DNA of 64,000 nt from Trissonchulus latispiculum (Eukaryota; Nematoda; Enoplea; Enoplida; Ironidae), in contig JASAND010028444.1 in assembly GCA_030248195.1 (NCBI GenBank), positions 1 to 64,000 on the forward strand. The letters run 5' to 3'. The notes beneath the pieces were generated by a model, which did not search any database, was not told the DNA's origin, and was given only the letters and a program-made list of their open reading frames with translations. Positions 12,001 through 22,284 of the stretch are shown piece by piece. A program made the position numbers and the translations under genes. Position 1 is the first letter of the stretch, and every line of letters begins with the position of its first letter.

Positions 12001-15000
12001 ATGGGGCAAAGATTGATACATGTGCATATAGAGCAATTATACAACTCTTTTGCACTTTTCCTATGTAAAGACTGTGCATATAAATCAGATAATGCACAGT
12101 GCAGCGTGCGTATAACTGAGTTATACGCACGCTGCACGCTGGGAAGCCGGCCCCTAATTTAAATTGCTGTTGCATACAGTTGCCTGCATACTACAGCAGT
12201 GTGTACAGCAGAGCTCCAACTTAGACAACTCTGCTGCACACCAAAAAGTAGGCCTCCCAGCCATGGCAAGCAACAATGTTGCTGCTGGCAAGAAACAATG
12301 TTGCTGCCACTTCATGTTGAAATTTGTCTAAACTTAGCTGTCAGCTGCAACATAAATGAGTAAGGTTTCATCAATTAAGGAGAGGTTGAATCGTTGTATA
12401 AGTACTTTACAACACACCTTAGCGTTGTTCACTAATTTCTACTGCGTACGTCGTATGGGAAGCCCTCGTGCGTGGCACTCGTGCGCTTCGCGCACTCGTG
12501 CCCCACACTCGTAGCTTCCCACACGGCGTGCGTATAAATCAGTGAATGCACGCTAAGGTGTGCTATAAAGTATACTTATTCCCATAGCCCGTATCCGGAA
12601 CATGCCAATTATGAGTACCCTGAATTTCAACATAATATATAGCGGCATTTCTGTGTTAAATTGTTGAAGTTACCTCCACACGTTGATCATATCCTTGAGG
12701 CACCTTGGACAACAAAGACAGGGAGGCAAGAGTTCCACCAGGAAAGTGCAAAGTACATTGTGCTACACTATAAGGAGCACCAGAGGGACTGCCCATAGCT
12801 TGAACCTTACATGGGTGTTCCCCAACAATCCAACACACAAAATCGATGTTGTGCAAACCGAGATCAAAGAAAATGCTTCCTGTAAACGCAAAACAACGGT
12901 TCAACAAAAGCAAATATTTTTTGAAAAATGCAAACGTTTTAATCTCTCTCTGTAGATGCGGCTTAATCCAAGAAGATATGAATATTTTATTGCTTGATTG
13001 GCAATCTCAGACAACTTCGAAATTGAAGTTAAAGTTTGCAGGAGAATAGCCGCCTTAACATTTGCATCAGAGTTGGCAGCCTGATCTTGGTTCCTTTGCA
13101 ATTAGAAGAAATAGCTTGAAAGAAACGTTGAGTTATGAATACAAAATTTACCATACATTTTTGTGGGAGTGAAAACTTCCCATATTTTTGCACCTATGAC
13201 CATTACGCTTGACTCTACGGTTATCAGGAGTCGGGATTTTTCCAGGTGTCCGGGTCAGGGATGGCAGCTCTGATTCAGGTTCGATTCGGATTCGAAAAGG
13301 TGGGCAGAACCGTATCCAACTCTTATCTTAATTTTTCCATACACGAGTTTGAAATATTGGAATTTGAAATGTGAAAAATCTGAGATTAAGATTAACCATC
13401 TCGTTACTTACCAAGTCCCGGTTGTTTCGAAGGATCTACACCGGGATGGTCTCCTAGCATAATGTTCACATGCTTTATTTTTCCTATATTCTGGCTTTTC
13501 TCTCTGACTTGAGCATAGGTAGGATCGAATCGTCTGAAGTACAAATTCTAATTTTGATAATTAAAACCATTAATTGGTAAGGGTTATTTTTGAAGCTATA
13601 ACTACTGTGTTAACACCAACAGTAAGATATATAATTTCTTTGTTTTAACTCGAATTTTCGAATAACATGTCATGACTTGGTCTGCAATTTATGTGTGAAA
13701 TGCTTAAGCTAAACAACAACAAGACAACTTAATAAAAAGGCAAGAAAATTTACGTGCGGAAACGCTGGAAATTAACAAAGCTTAAGTTAAGGAGCATTAT
13801 ATAACTGAAGTGGCATAAAAATAAGTTTATGATAAAAAACCCTTCATAGTCACAAAGTTTTCGGTTCCTCATTGATCTACCTGTTGACTTTTTCGAGGCA
13901 CGCGTATATGCTATGCTTGCTATTGATTTGTATAATATATATGATTAATTTCCATGCTCCAACTACTTACGTTTTGAAAGCTTCCTGAATAGGCCACTGC
14001 CCACACAACAAAAAAACCGAAATTAGGCCAAACAGATTTTTCTACTTCCATCAGTCAGAACGAACCTTGGCTTCATCTCATTCCACGTTTGTCATCTTTC
14101 AACGGTTACGTAGAGCTTTCCCTACTTTGACAATTCCCTCCTCTGGTTGGGGAGCAATTTATGGAATTCTAATTTTTTGTCGGTAACTGGCCCTCTGCCG
14201 AAAAAAGCATTATACAAACTTGCTCTTACCTCGAGCCCATTTTAATCTCCTTTCTCTAATCTTTCCTGCTCTTAGCCAACAGCAAAACTTAACATTTCGT
14301 CATTGAACATACTGCTATACGATAGCGGCCTTTTCAGTGAGGCTCGGTTTGATCCTCTGTCTTCGCCCAGGTGGCAATCTCATTTTTCCTACTTCTTCGT
14401 CTTAATATTCAGCCGCGTTTCTCCTATCTACCTTCCAATGCCCGTGCTGACGCCGACAGTTCGTCTACGCTTCCTCCTGTTCATTATGTTTCTATGCTCG
14501 TGAGCCCATGCTTGCGTTTCAGAAACTGATTTTTCATGTCACTTCAGTATACTGTTCCCTCACAACAGGAAAAGCTCGTTAACAGTGAAAGTTGAAACTT
14601 GCAAGAATCGACAGAAATTTCTGTTGAAAGACAAGAACGGTCAGTGAAAGTGATTATCCTATTGCTGCTCCAAGGGACGCAGCTACTCAGGTGGCAGCCG
14701 ACGTCACATCCTGTTGGATGGCTACAAAACGAGGTTCTTCGCTGCGACATTCCGCCGAAAACAATAAGCATAACTGATCCAGGAGGCTAAACAACTATAG
14801 ACGTTTCCCCAATACGACTCCACATCGGCCTATTTCACTGGCTGTTTTGAGTAAGATTGCCTGCGTTCACTTGCACAGTTGGTCAGTTTGGGCTAGCTTC
14901 AACCAAATCACGTAACAGAGATGACCGAGTTATTTACGGTAAAGTTTTACGTGATCGCATAAAGAACGGACAAAAGAGTTTCGCCTACACGTGTAGGTAC

Positions 15001-17287
15001 TGAAGTCAGGTACTGGAGCTGTATCTGCAAATGAAGGCGACAGAGAGTGGTTATTCAGTGTAAGGCCTTGTCGCGGAACATGACCTTGTTCCAGAAAGAG
15101 CAGAAAGCCAACCACATGCGTGCGCGCTTTGGTCGACTTTGCTCTTTCAAAGAGGTGGAGAGCTCAGTCTACCTCAGAACTTATGCTAAGGTGTTAGAAC
15201 TTCGACGACAGCGGCATCCCAATTCAGACACTGAAAATTGCTTATCGGTAGAAGAGTAAAAACAGAAGTAAAAACAGATCGTCCTATAATGAGAAACTGC
15301 ACACTTGAGCGGAAAATAAAACGTTGACTTGACTTCTGCGAGGCAGGTATATACACTGCTTGCTAATTTGCATATTTGGCTGATTTGCCAGTTTAAATTT
15401 CAGTAAAAAAACAACTCTTCCCTACTGTTAAGGACCAGTAAACTGTAGTGGCATAAAAAATATTCCCGATGAATTGAATAATTCAGGACAAAAGTTATTG
15501 TTTAGTTACCTGTTTAAGGCACAAAATAAATATTTGTTGTTTAGTTGTGCTAACTCGTAGCACTGAGTTGTGGTATCTACAGACAGTGTGATTGGCTTTT
15601 CACAGAAAACATGCTTTCCTAAAACGAAAATACAAGCCGTTATCGCACAACCAAGTGGTTAAAGGGAACAATTGAAACGTGCTAAAAACATTGGCTTTCT
15701 TTCGTTGACCAGTGCATAATTTTCGCAAGCTTTACCAATTGCTCTCAGGTTTGGCGTTTTTGATCGATCTGTAACGAAAATTTAAACGTTTAAAAAACAT
15801 GTGCGTCTACGGAAGAATCATCAAAAATATATTTAATGTTGCAACCTTCACAATTAGGCGGATTCTGCGTACGATGATGATTCTGTTCGTTACACGATTT
15901 AACTTTGACCCTAATCAATGAGAGGAAGTCTGTAACCAGATCTTGCTAAGTGTAAGCGATCTGTGAGGTATAAAAATACTATTCATTAAAAATTAACTGA
16001 GAAAGAAGTGCCAACAATGTACCCGCAGTTAGAGCTGCTTCAATGAGGGCTTGATGCAGCGTGGAAGGAGTGCAAATAACCACTGCATGAATCCTGCAAA
16101 ATCATACAACAGACAACCAATTAGCTTTGTTGAAGCATTACTTTGATTAAAGACAAGACAATGCATTTGTTTGCTGATGATTTTAGGTCAAAGCAACTGT
16201 CTAATATATACTATGAATATGGAATAGATCTGGGTTGGAGCACGAAAAGACACTAAATAGAAATACTAAATGAATAAAAACCGTAAATTAAATTATCAGT
16301 AATAAATTAGTTTAAATTTTCGGAACATATCAAGGAAATCCTTTTACAGAAACACTGACCTATTTTAGCACATAGCTGGCGACTGGTTAGAGATTAAGCC
16401 GCACTTCGTTGGAGGGCTAACGATGTAATCTTTCCAATGATCTAAACTATCTTGCTGTAGCTTTCAGCTACAAAGTTTTATTCGGCAAAGTTTAGCTGAA
16501 ATTAATTTCGGCAATTTTTGGTTAATCTTTTTAAATAAAATGTAACAACTGTAAGGGAAGCAGGCATAGGAAAGATTGATAAGCCTGCAATGAAAGTTCA
16601 GCTGATGGTCCCGTGGTGTAGTGGTTAGCATGTCTGCTCCGGAGTCAGAAGGGCCGTGGTTCGATCCCCGGCGGGACCAATTCTTTACTTTCAATGGTGA
16701 GTGAAAAGCTGAACCTCCCTCTTCCCTTCTCTCTTCTAGGTCCTGGTTTCGTGGGTACGAGGGTGTCTGACGCCTCCCGTTCGGGCTTGTCCTCGGTTTC
16801 TTCTTGGTCCACCAGCCCTGGTAGAGCGCTACACAACTACAGGCTGCAACAAAATAGTTTGACGTATTAGAAAAAGCACGCCCTCAGCTCTACCGTTGCG
16901 TCAGTCGCTCGCCAGTTAGTCTGCTGTTTCAGTCGATTGATTTTGCTTAGGGCATTTCCTTGACACGTTCCAAGTTTTCATGTGGAAATAATTAGTAATA
17001 GTACCTAATATGATAAAATAAATCTAATAAACAGTTGAATACCGCTTATCACTGAGAACAAGGGGGAGTTTATCCGGCGGGGCTACCTCAGGAATCACTC
17101 GAAGGTGAGCACAGGTATGACTGACTTCTTCACTGGTTTGTTTAACTGCTTCATCAAGTACGTAATAGATAGCTATATTTGGTATACTAATTAGTGTATT
17201 TAAATGTATTTTTCCAATTCTGCCGTATCCCAAGAGGGCAAATCCAACGGTTCCAGCGCTCCCCAAATTGATGGGTTCTACTTGCAT
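3041..17287 (-). CDS. iolG: Inositol 2-dehydrogenase-like Gfo/Idh/MocA oxidoreductase, 7 exons
   Basis: Seven exons join in frame to 342 residues: 17287-17043, 16093-16023, 15618-15510, 13533-13412, 12879-12674, 8725-8560 and 3150-3041 (TGA at 3041). All introns are GT-AG and every junction keeps phase. Family members use NAD(P) to oxidise myo-inositol or related polyols in the cytosol. The Rossmann loop GYGRIG is at residues 20-25, VVICTPSTLH at 86-95, the EKP motif with the catalytic lysine at 112-114, NRRFDP near the exon 3/4 junction, and the active-site D-x3-H motif (D188, H192) in exon 5. The length matches bacterial and invertebrate IolG (about 330-350). The start is the ATG at 17287, which leaves a short N-terminal extension. 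Introns 3, 5 and 6 are long (2.0, 3.9 and 5.4 kb) and filled with repeats. The exact substrate is inferred; related dehydrogenases of this superfamily cannot be excluded. Confidence 0.9.
4112..5308. mobile_element. Fold-back element with 304-bp inverted-repeat arms
   Basis: Positions 4112-4415 and 5005-5308 are near-perfect reverse complements of equal length. Each arm holds about three direct copies of a 52-bp unit (GGCGACTAAAATGAAAGAAA...). The 589-bp centre contains TA-rich microsatellites and no convincing coding frame. No clear target-site duplication was seen. It lies in intron 6 of the iolG-like gene. Confidence 0.88.
5455..5745. repeat. Tandem repeat, about 60-bp unit, five copies
   Basis: Units share ACACGGTGCGTTATCTTAGG, then GGAAGGCCACTGTTCATGGCC. 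Copies start near 5470, 5530, 5590, 5650 and 5710. The last is degenerate. Confidence 0.85.
5812..6800. repeat. Satellite-like array, 140-150-bp unit, seven copies
   Basis: GGGCTTTCATTTGATACC recurs at about 5812, 5953, 6092, 6231, 6379, 6528 and 6678. Each unit contains GGACCGGTCCGGACC, GGCGCCACAGGCC and GGAGGGGTCCTCCAATGA. The first three units are about 140 bp; the later ones are about 149 bp because of an added stretch. The overlapping open frames seen here are only the array read through and are not genes. Confidence 0.92.
7615..7640. repeat. Perfect hairpin, 10-bp arms
   Basis: AGGGGGAGCG and CGCTCCCCCT are reverse complements separated by six bases. A related hairpin (GGGGAGCG/CGCTCCCC) lies at 7763-7797. 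The pair may bound a small element of about 180 bp. Confidence 0.7.
8854..10193. mobile_element. TA-flanked fold-back element, about 650-bp arms (Tc1/mariner-type MITE)
   Basis: The left end CTAAAGTCTGACCAAAAAAT and the right end are inverted copies, and similarity continues inward to a centre near 9530, so almost the whole 1.34 kb folds on itself. Both ends abut TA, as expected for Tc1/mariner target duplication. There is no transposase frame. It sits in intron 5 of the iolG-like gene; a diverged relative is at 27080-28590. Confidence 0.85.
10229..11208. mobile_element. TTAA-flanked non-autonomous DNA transposon
   Basis: The terminal inverted repeats begin GGTGGTGATTCCTTTTGG and end in the reverse complement. 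TTAA lies directly outside both ends (10225-10228 and 11209-11212). TTAA duplication is typical of piggyBac and Kolobok transposons. The 980-bp interior has no recognisable transposase. A similar right end (ACCACCACC then TTAA) is seen near 4000. Confidence 0.8.
12101..12135. repeat. Perfect hairpin, 16-bp arms with 3-base loop
   Basis: GCAGCGTGCGTATAAC and its exact reverse complement are separated by TGA. It resembles the ends of the MITE at 12400-12577 (GCGTGCGTATAA). Confidence 0.85.
12400..12577. mobile_element. Small hairpin MITE, about 178 bp
   Basis: About 65 bp at each end are imperfect inverted repeats, with AGCACACCTTAGCG-like ends and GGGAAGC inner ends. The centre is a further palindrome built from GCACTCGTGCGC. 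It is non-coding and lies in intron 5 of the iolG-like gene, just beyond exon 5. Confidence 0.75.
14540..15260 (+). pseudogene. Possible decayed coding remnant, unknown family
   Basis: Successive open stretches in shifting frames (14599-14790, about 14800-15050, 15047-15259) read like protein but are broken by stops and frameshifts. The region is richer in GC than the surrounding intron 3 of the iolG-like gene. A retroelement remnant is the likeliest reading, but no motif was recognised. Confidence 0.25.
16607..16870 (+). repeat. tRNA-like head with tail, probable SINE
   Basis: Positions 16607-16678 make a 72-nt tRNA-like fold. The seven-pair acceptor stem (GGTCCCG/CGGGACC) is perfect, the A box is GTGTAGTGGTTAGC and the B box GGTTCGATCC. 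The T stem has two mismatches, the anticodon stem has one, and position 33 is not T, so a working tRNA is doubtful. A pyrimidine-rich unrelated tail follows. It lies in intron 1 of the iolG-like gene; the right edge is uncertain. Confidence 0.5.
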
Positions 17288-18060
17288 AGCAATATAGGGA
17301 AGGCAACTAAAGAAAGAAACAATTTGATATTAGCATACGTCCCAAATAAATTAACTGATAACTAAAAATGAATTATCAATCGATAAATACGGATAATTAG
17401 ATACAAACACCCTGGAATAAATGAAGTAGAAATTTAAAAATTTAGTCCTGTTCTCTCAAGTTCCACACGAAATGTAGAATCGCACCAACATGCTAGCCTG
17501 TTAACGGTAATTCCAGCTTATCAGTTTGTTTATCACTTCGCTAGTTGGTCTTTTATGCCCATATAAATTCTGCGCAATCAAGAGTAATACAAACAATCAG
17601 CTGTTTTATTTCACATGCACAAACTTTTGTAGAACAGGTATTCAAGATTCAACTAAACGGTTACAGTTGTTGGTGAAAAATGACGTGCAAAGTTATAGGA
17701 GGCACTTTTCTAAACAGACAATTGTTTCAGTCAAGACATAAAGGAGTCAAAGCTGAAACTATTATCAAAGAGTTAATAAAAGCCAGTTAAGGTAACGGTG
17801 GTAGCTAATCTAAACCAGGAAAAGCTCATAACCAATGATTCCCATAGCAACCATTGAATTAGAAAGAAGCATTAAAACCTATTTCGGAGATCCTTTCTGA
17901 CTGTGGAAGTATATATTAAAGCAAACTATCCAAACCAGTTCCCACAAACAGAAGCAGACAGTACGTATATGTTACGGATTTTGTAGACTTCATTTCGTTC
18001 TGTAAAAATGTTTTTTGCGCTACTTACTGCTAAATGAATTGTGACTAATTTAACAAGTAG

Positions 18061-18073
18061 CCCCTAAAAGGGG
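18061..18073. repeat. Hairpin CCCCTAAAAGGGG preceded by AACAAG
   Basis: Same motif and same upstream AACAAG as at 20149 and, on the minus strand, at 45893-45911. Probably one end of a hairpin-bounded element. Confidence 0.6.
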
Positions 18074-20148
18074 ACAAAATTCCGCTCCGGTGTGAACTAT
18101 TTTCGGTTATTCTCCTTGATTTTCATTTAAATTATTTAGAATGCAGTGTTATCTTTATGAACGATAAATGGAAAATTGTCCTTCTGTGTAGGAACCTCGG
18201 TTCCTTAGCTAAACTGTGTCCGCCATTGAAATTGAGCGCTTGCTCAGTCAGTTTTGAAAGTTTCTCTGTGCCGGGAGGTCGGGTGTTTAGTGTCACCTTT
18301 CCCTGTAGGACTCTGTGATTACCTTGCCTTGGGTTGGGGACCCCGACTTGGTCTAGCAACAGGATTTTGGGTTTGTTTCGTTTGCATTTTGTTGTAGTAT
18401 CTTGTAGAGCCCCCTCTTTTGTACAAGTAATTTTGTTTCAACTCGTTGTGTATGTTTCTTGAAATTTTGTCTTTTCTCTGTTTTGTTAAATTTATAATTT
18501 TGTCACAAAAGTAAACTCACGGTACCGAAATTGGACTGCCGGCGCCTGCTGTAGTTGTTTAGGGAAATTAGCGAGTTTAGGGACGAGTCTACGAGTTTGA
18601 TATGCGCACACTCACGAACCTAGTAGTCTTCTTTTGAGTTCAAATTTACTCGTTTATTGAGGCAACAAACACCTTTACATCGGCATAAAACATTTTCAGT
18701 CGGCAGAATTTCCTACTATTTAGCACTCATGAGCACACCTATAGGGCCTCTGTACATGCCAAATTACAGCCTTATAACTTGCACCAAAATTAAAATTTTC
18801 TTTTCGTTAGCCAAAATTTTTTAAATTTCTGGCGAAACTTCAACTTTGAAGATCAATTCCCGCAGATTGCGGTAAGATACAGCCATCTAGTATTTTTCCG
18901 CAGATGGGGTCATATTTGCTAAATTATTGTGCCAAATGGCAGCCTTGAAGCTAACGTCTAGCAGCCAGCAGAAATTTTTAATCAATTATGCTGGTAGTAG
19001 TGAAAAATGGGGGGTCGGGCACCTAAAAGCAACGGCTGCACACGACTGGAGGGTGACTAAGATCTCACTACCGATATTTTTTTGACCACACCCATGCTAT
19101 ATATTTGTGCCAAAAAGGAGGCCAATTGGACAAAGTCGGGGCAAGTCCATTTTAGTAGCCCCCCCCCTTAAGGCTAAAATGCTAATTCCTGAAATTTCAA
19201 AATATTTAAGCTGGGCATAAATAAATAAAAAATATCAATCTCGCAACTACAACAAATCCGGTCAATGCCAGCACATGTGTAGGTTTCGTAAGTAGTTACA
19301 ATTACTTGTGTGGAGTTGATGTATTTCAAGGTCCAAACAACATAAATGCAAAAATTATAATCAGACAATTCTCTGCAGAGGAATTTTGCCCGTTTTGGGC
19401 ACTACTTGTTTAAAAATATCAGTACTCAGAAGATTGACAACTCCAGTTTCGCCAAATTTACCGAGTTTGCAATGATAAATTCAATTGGTGACGATGTGTA
19501 AAATGCGCAATTGATGGTATTATCTATCCAGCACAAAAATCCCAGTTCTACATACATGGAGATTCTCTGTAGAATCCCCAGAGTAAAGTTGGCTTTATAA
19601 GCAGGTGTAAAGAAGTTTCTGCAGAGAAACTAGTAGCCCCTTTCCAGAAAGACTCTTGATTGACCAATGACAACTATTTAACAAGGAAAATGAGCAGTGA
19701 ATAGAGTAAGCATTCTTAGAAATGTATGGTCTCATTAGAATTGTTTTTATAAGACAATAGAGTGTAATGGATTTCATGTGAAAATAAGCGAATAATCAAG
19801 GAATTAAGTAATCATGACAAAAAGGTGAATGTTTTACTGCTGTGTTGATTGTTTTCATAAAATTTGTCGTGCCCTTGCGGGTCTATTTCCATTGCTGCGG
19901 GCCGTGGACTACTGGAATCACCAAAAATTCTAGCACGGGCTATGAGGTACCGCTAATTGGCTTCATGTCCAAAGCTACTTTGAAATCAACAGCCATCTCT
20001 GCCTAAGCTAGAACTAACAATGTTGTCGAATGAATTAGGCTAATTTGCATATTCACGTTTTTAACAGTGCCATACCTGCAGCCTAATTCAAACAAGAGGG
20101 GGACTGATTTTTTTAAAGTATTGTTTCCTTCCGGATTTAAACAAGAGG

Positions 20149-21361
20149 ACCCCTAAAAGGGGTATCGTTCTGCAAAAGAGCATAACGATTGCATAAATTC
20201 AAAGATTGGTGAACATACAGGTGATTTTGACGGACAAGTCGGGTATCTCAGGCAGGTGGCAAACACTAGTCGCTAACATTTTGGATGCTTCAAGGATTGG
20301 TATTCCTTCGTGTAAATGTTATGTTAAACCTAAAAAACTTCCATATTCGCTAGTGCCCTTCTGCTGCTCGAAACCAGTCTTCTAATTTCTTGCCCAAAAA
20401 TAAAAAACGTTTTCGGATATGGTATCGGATCTTTGGAAAGTATTTATCAATATTAGCTGTTTGTCTGAATATTGTCAATTCAAATAAATAAGGCATTTTG
20501 ATGCAATAAATATGTTGGGTCAAAAATTGTTTTAGATTTAAAATTTAGATTTTCACTTTAAAATATAAAGTGAAAGTTACATTCCTGTTTCCTAATTGTG
20601 CTATGCCTTTAAAAAAGACAGTCACCTCTGCACAGATCTGTCTCTAAACATATACATAATGACTGACAAACAGGTTTTAAATGTTGCAACCAATCGGCTA
20701 GGCTGCTACTAATTATGATCTGCTCTGAAATGTTTCTGAACTAATTTGCATAAGACAGATATTTCTAAAATCTGAATTTTCGGATTAATACTGTTAGGGG
20801 GAGGGGAACATCAACAAAATGGAAATCTGCATTCGAGATTGGGGGGGGGGTAACAAAAAATTTAAAGGGAATGTTAACACCCAACAAAACATAAACAATA
20901 ACAGAACTTAAACAATAAATTAACAGAATGGGCAAATCGTAGATCCACTAGGTTGAAAACGCAGCATTTCCGAAATGTGCTTAGCAGGCCCCCTTTGGTT
21001 AAAAAACAAACACAACAGCATACGAAGCCAGTGCTGAAGATAGGCTGAATACGATTAGAGAAAGGCTTCCTATATGTAAAACATAGCTATTTTCCGTGTA
21101 AGTAGTTCTGCCTCCAGGCAGAACAAAAATTACTTAAGTTTAAAATTTAGAACCAGGTACTTCACACATCGTTATCATCCCACAAAATCTATTTCATAAA
21201 TGCAGTCACGATTAAGAAATTTTATTCCAAACACCCCTTGCCCTAAAAAAAACTTCCCAGCTAGATTTGCGTGTTAAAGATAGGAAGTAATGTCCTGAAC
21301 ATTGAAATTTCTCGTTGTAGTTAGGGTCAACCTATTACAAAGATTCCGCCTCCGGCGGAAT
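20149..21361. mobile_element. Candidate hairpin-bounded element
   Basis: The left boundary is hairpin ACCCCTAAAAGGGGT preceded by ACAAGAGG. The right boundary is hairpin ATTCCGCCTCCGGCGGAAT (21343-21361), preceded by GGGTCAACCTATTACAA. The same two hairpins with the same neighbours, in the same order, bound 45911-43859 on the minus strand. A third pair (18061 and 21105-21124) may be another copy nested with this one. No transposase was seen. Confidence 0.4.
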
Positions 21362-22278
21362 AAAAACTGCAAAAGGTGTTAGACAACTTCTAATCTCTTC
21401 AATTAACAAATATTGGCGGAAGAAACGACGAATTCATCTAATTTCAGAAATTTCAGAATTCAGAGTACATTATAGAAACAACTTAGTTTACGTACCACTA
21501 ATTGAGTACATGCTGTTGTTAAAAAAGGCTAAATGGAAAGAAAACTGCTTTAGTGAAGCTAAGCAAGTTGGAATATGCGACATTAGGTTTACAACATCGG
21601 TTTACTGTTTATCAGTGGAAGACTCCAGACGTCAGTCAGTCTCATGACTTTTCTAAATAGCACAAATTCTTAACCCACCTTTACTTGGTATCTATACTTT
21701 TTATTACACGACCACACAAGCCAAGTATGACCTTAACTTGTAGTTAATAATTGACAGGGTCTCTCATAAAAGGTTATGAACGGAAAAAGTTTAGCGCGGC
21801 TGACCGCCTTTCATAAATTGACCCGAAATCAAACAAGTTCGTCCGCCATCCTTAAACGTGAAGCTCGAAAATACAACTTCTGTACCGTTCCAAAGTGTAT
21901 CTGTTCCTAGCTTAACGCACAAGCAAGTAACGAGCAGGATTGTGATAACAAGAGCCCAATTTGAGTAGGGGACAGCCACTGGCGCAGAGCATAGCCATTG
22001 CTCTATTAAGGGAGTATATCTTGCGTAGAAAAACTTTTAGCTTCACTTATTGTTACCTTTAGTTTTGTACATTTGAATTTACGTGTTTTGGTATGGCAAA
22101 TAACTGGCCAACACACGTGGCTTGCTTTGCGGCCTTTCAGTGCCATTTCTGAGGTTAATATTTGCCGGGAATGATTTGAACTTCTACAATCATGTAATTT
22201 AATCTAATCTTTAATACCATCCAAATTCCAACCTAACTACCTAATTCTACATGCTAACTAAACAGAACACAACGACAC

Positions 22279-22284
22279 TTTATT
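22279..22284 (-). promoter_or_regulatory. Polyadenylation signal overlapping the YJU2 stop
   Basis: AATAAA begins at the last A of the TGA stop codon. The 3' untranslated region would be only tens of bases long. Confidence 0.6.

Larger units (their letters stand above)
17288..22283. other. Intergenic region between the iolG-like gene and YJU2
   Basis: About 5 kb without a supported gene. Short open frames on both strands show no family motif. The region holds four short hairpins (18061, 20149, 21105, 21343), a G run near 20840 and otherwise AT-rich unique-looking sequence. Confidence 0.6.

Noticed and set aside
15700..15775. Extra exon of the iolG-like gene between exons 2 and 3
   Set aside because: The minus-strand frame looks partly coding, but exons 2 and 3 already join in phase to give the conserved TAGKHVFCEKP segment.
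16607..16678. Functional tRNA gene
   Set aside because: The acceptor stem and boxes are good, but the T stem has two mismatches, the anticodon stem has one, and position 33 is not T. A SINE head or pseudogene fits better.
21791..21979. Small membrane-protein frame (hydrophobic NWALVITILLVTCL)
   Set aside because: It lacks an in-frame ATG, a clear splice acceptor and a recognisable family; too weak to annotate.
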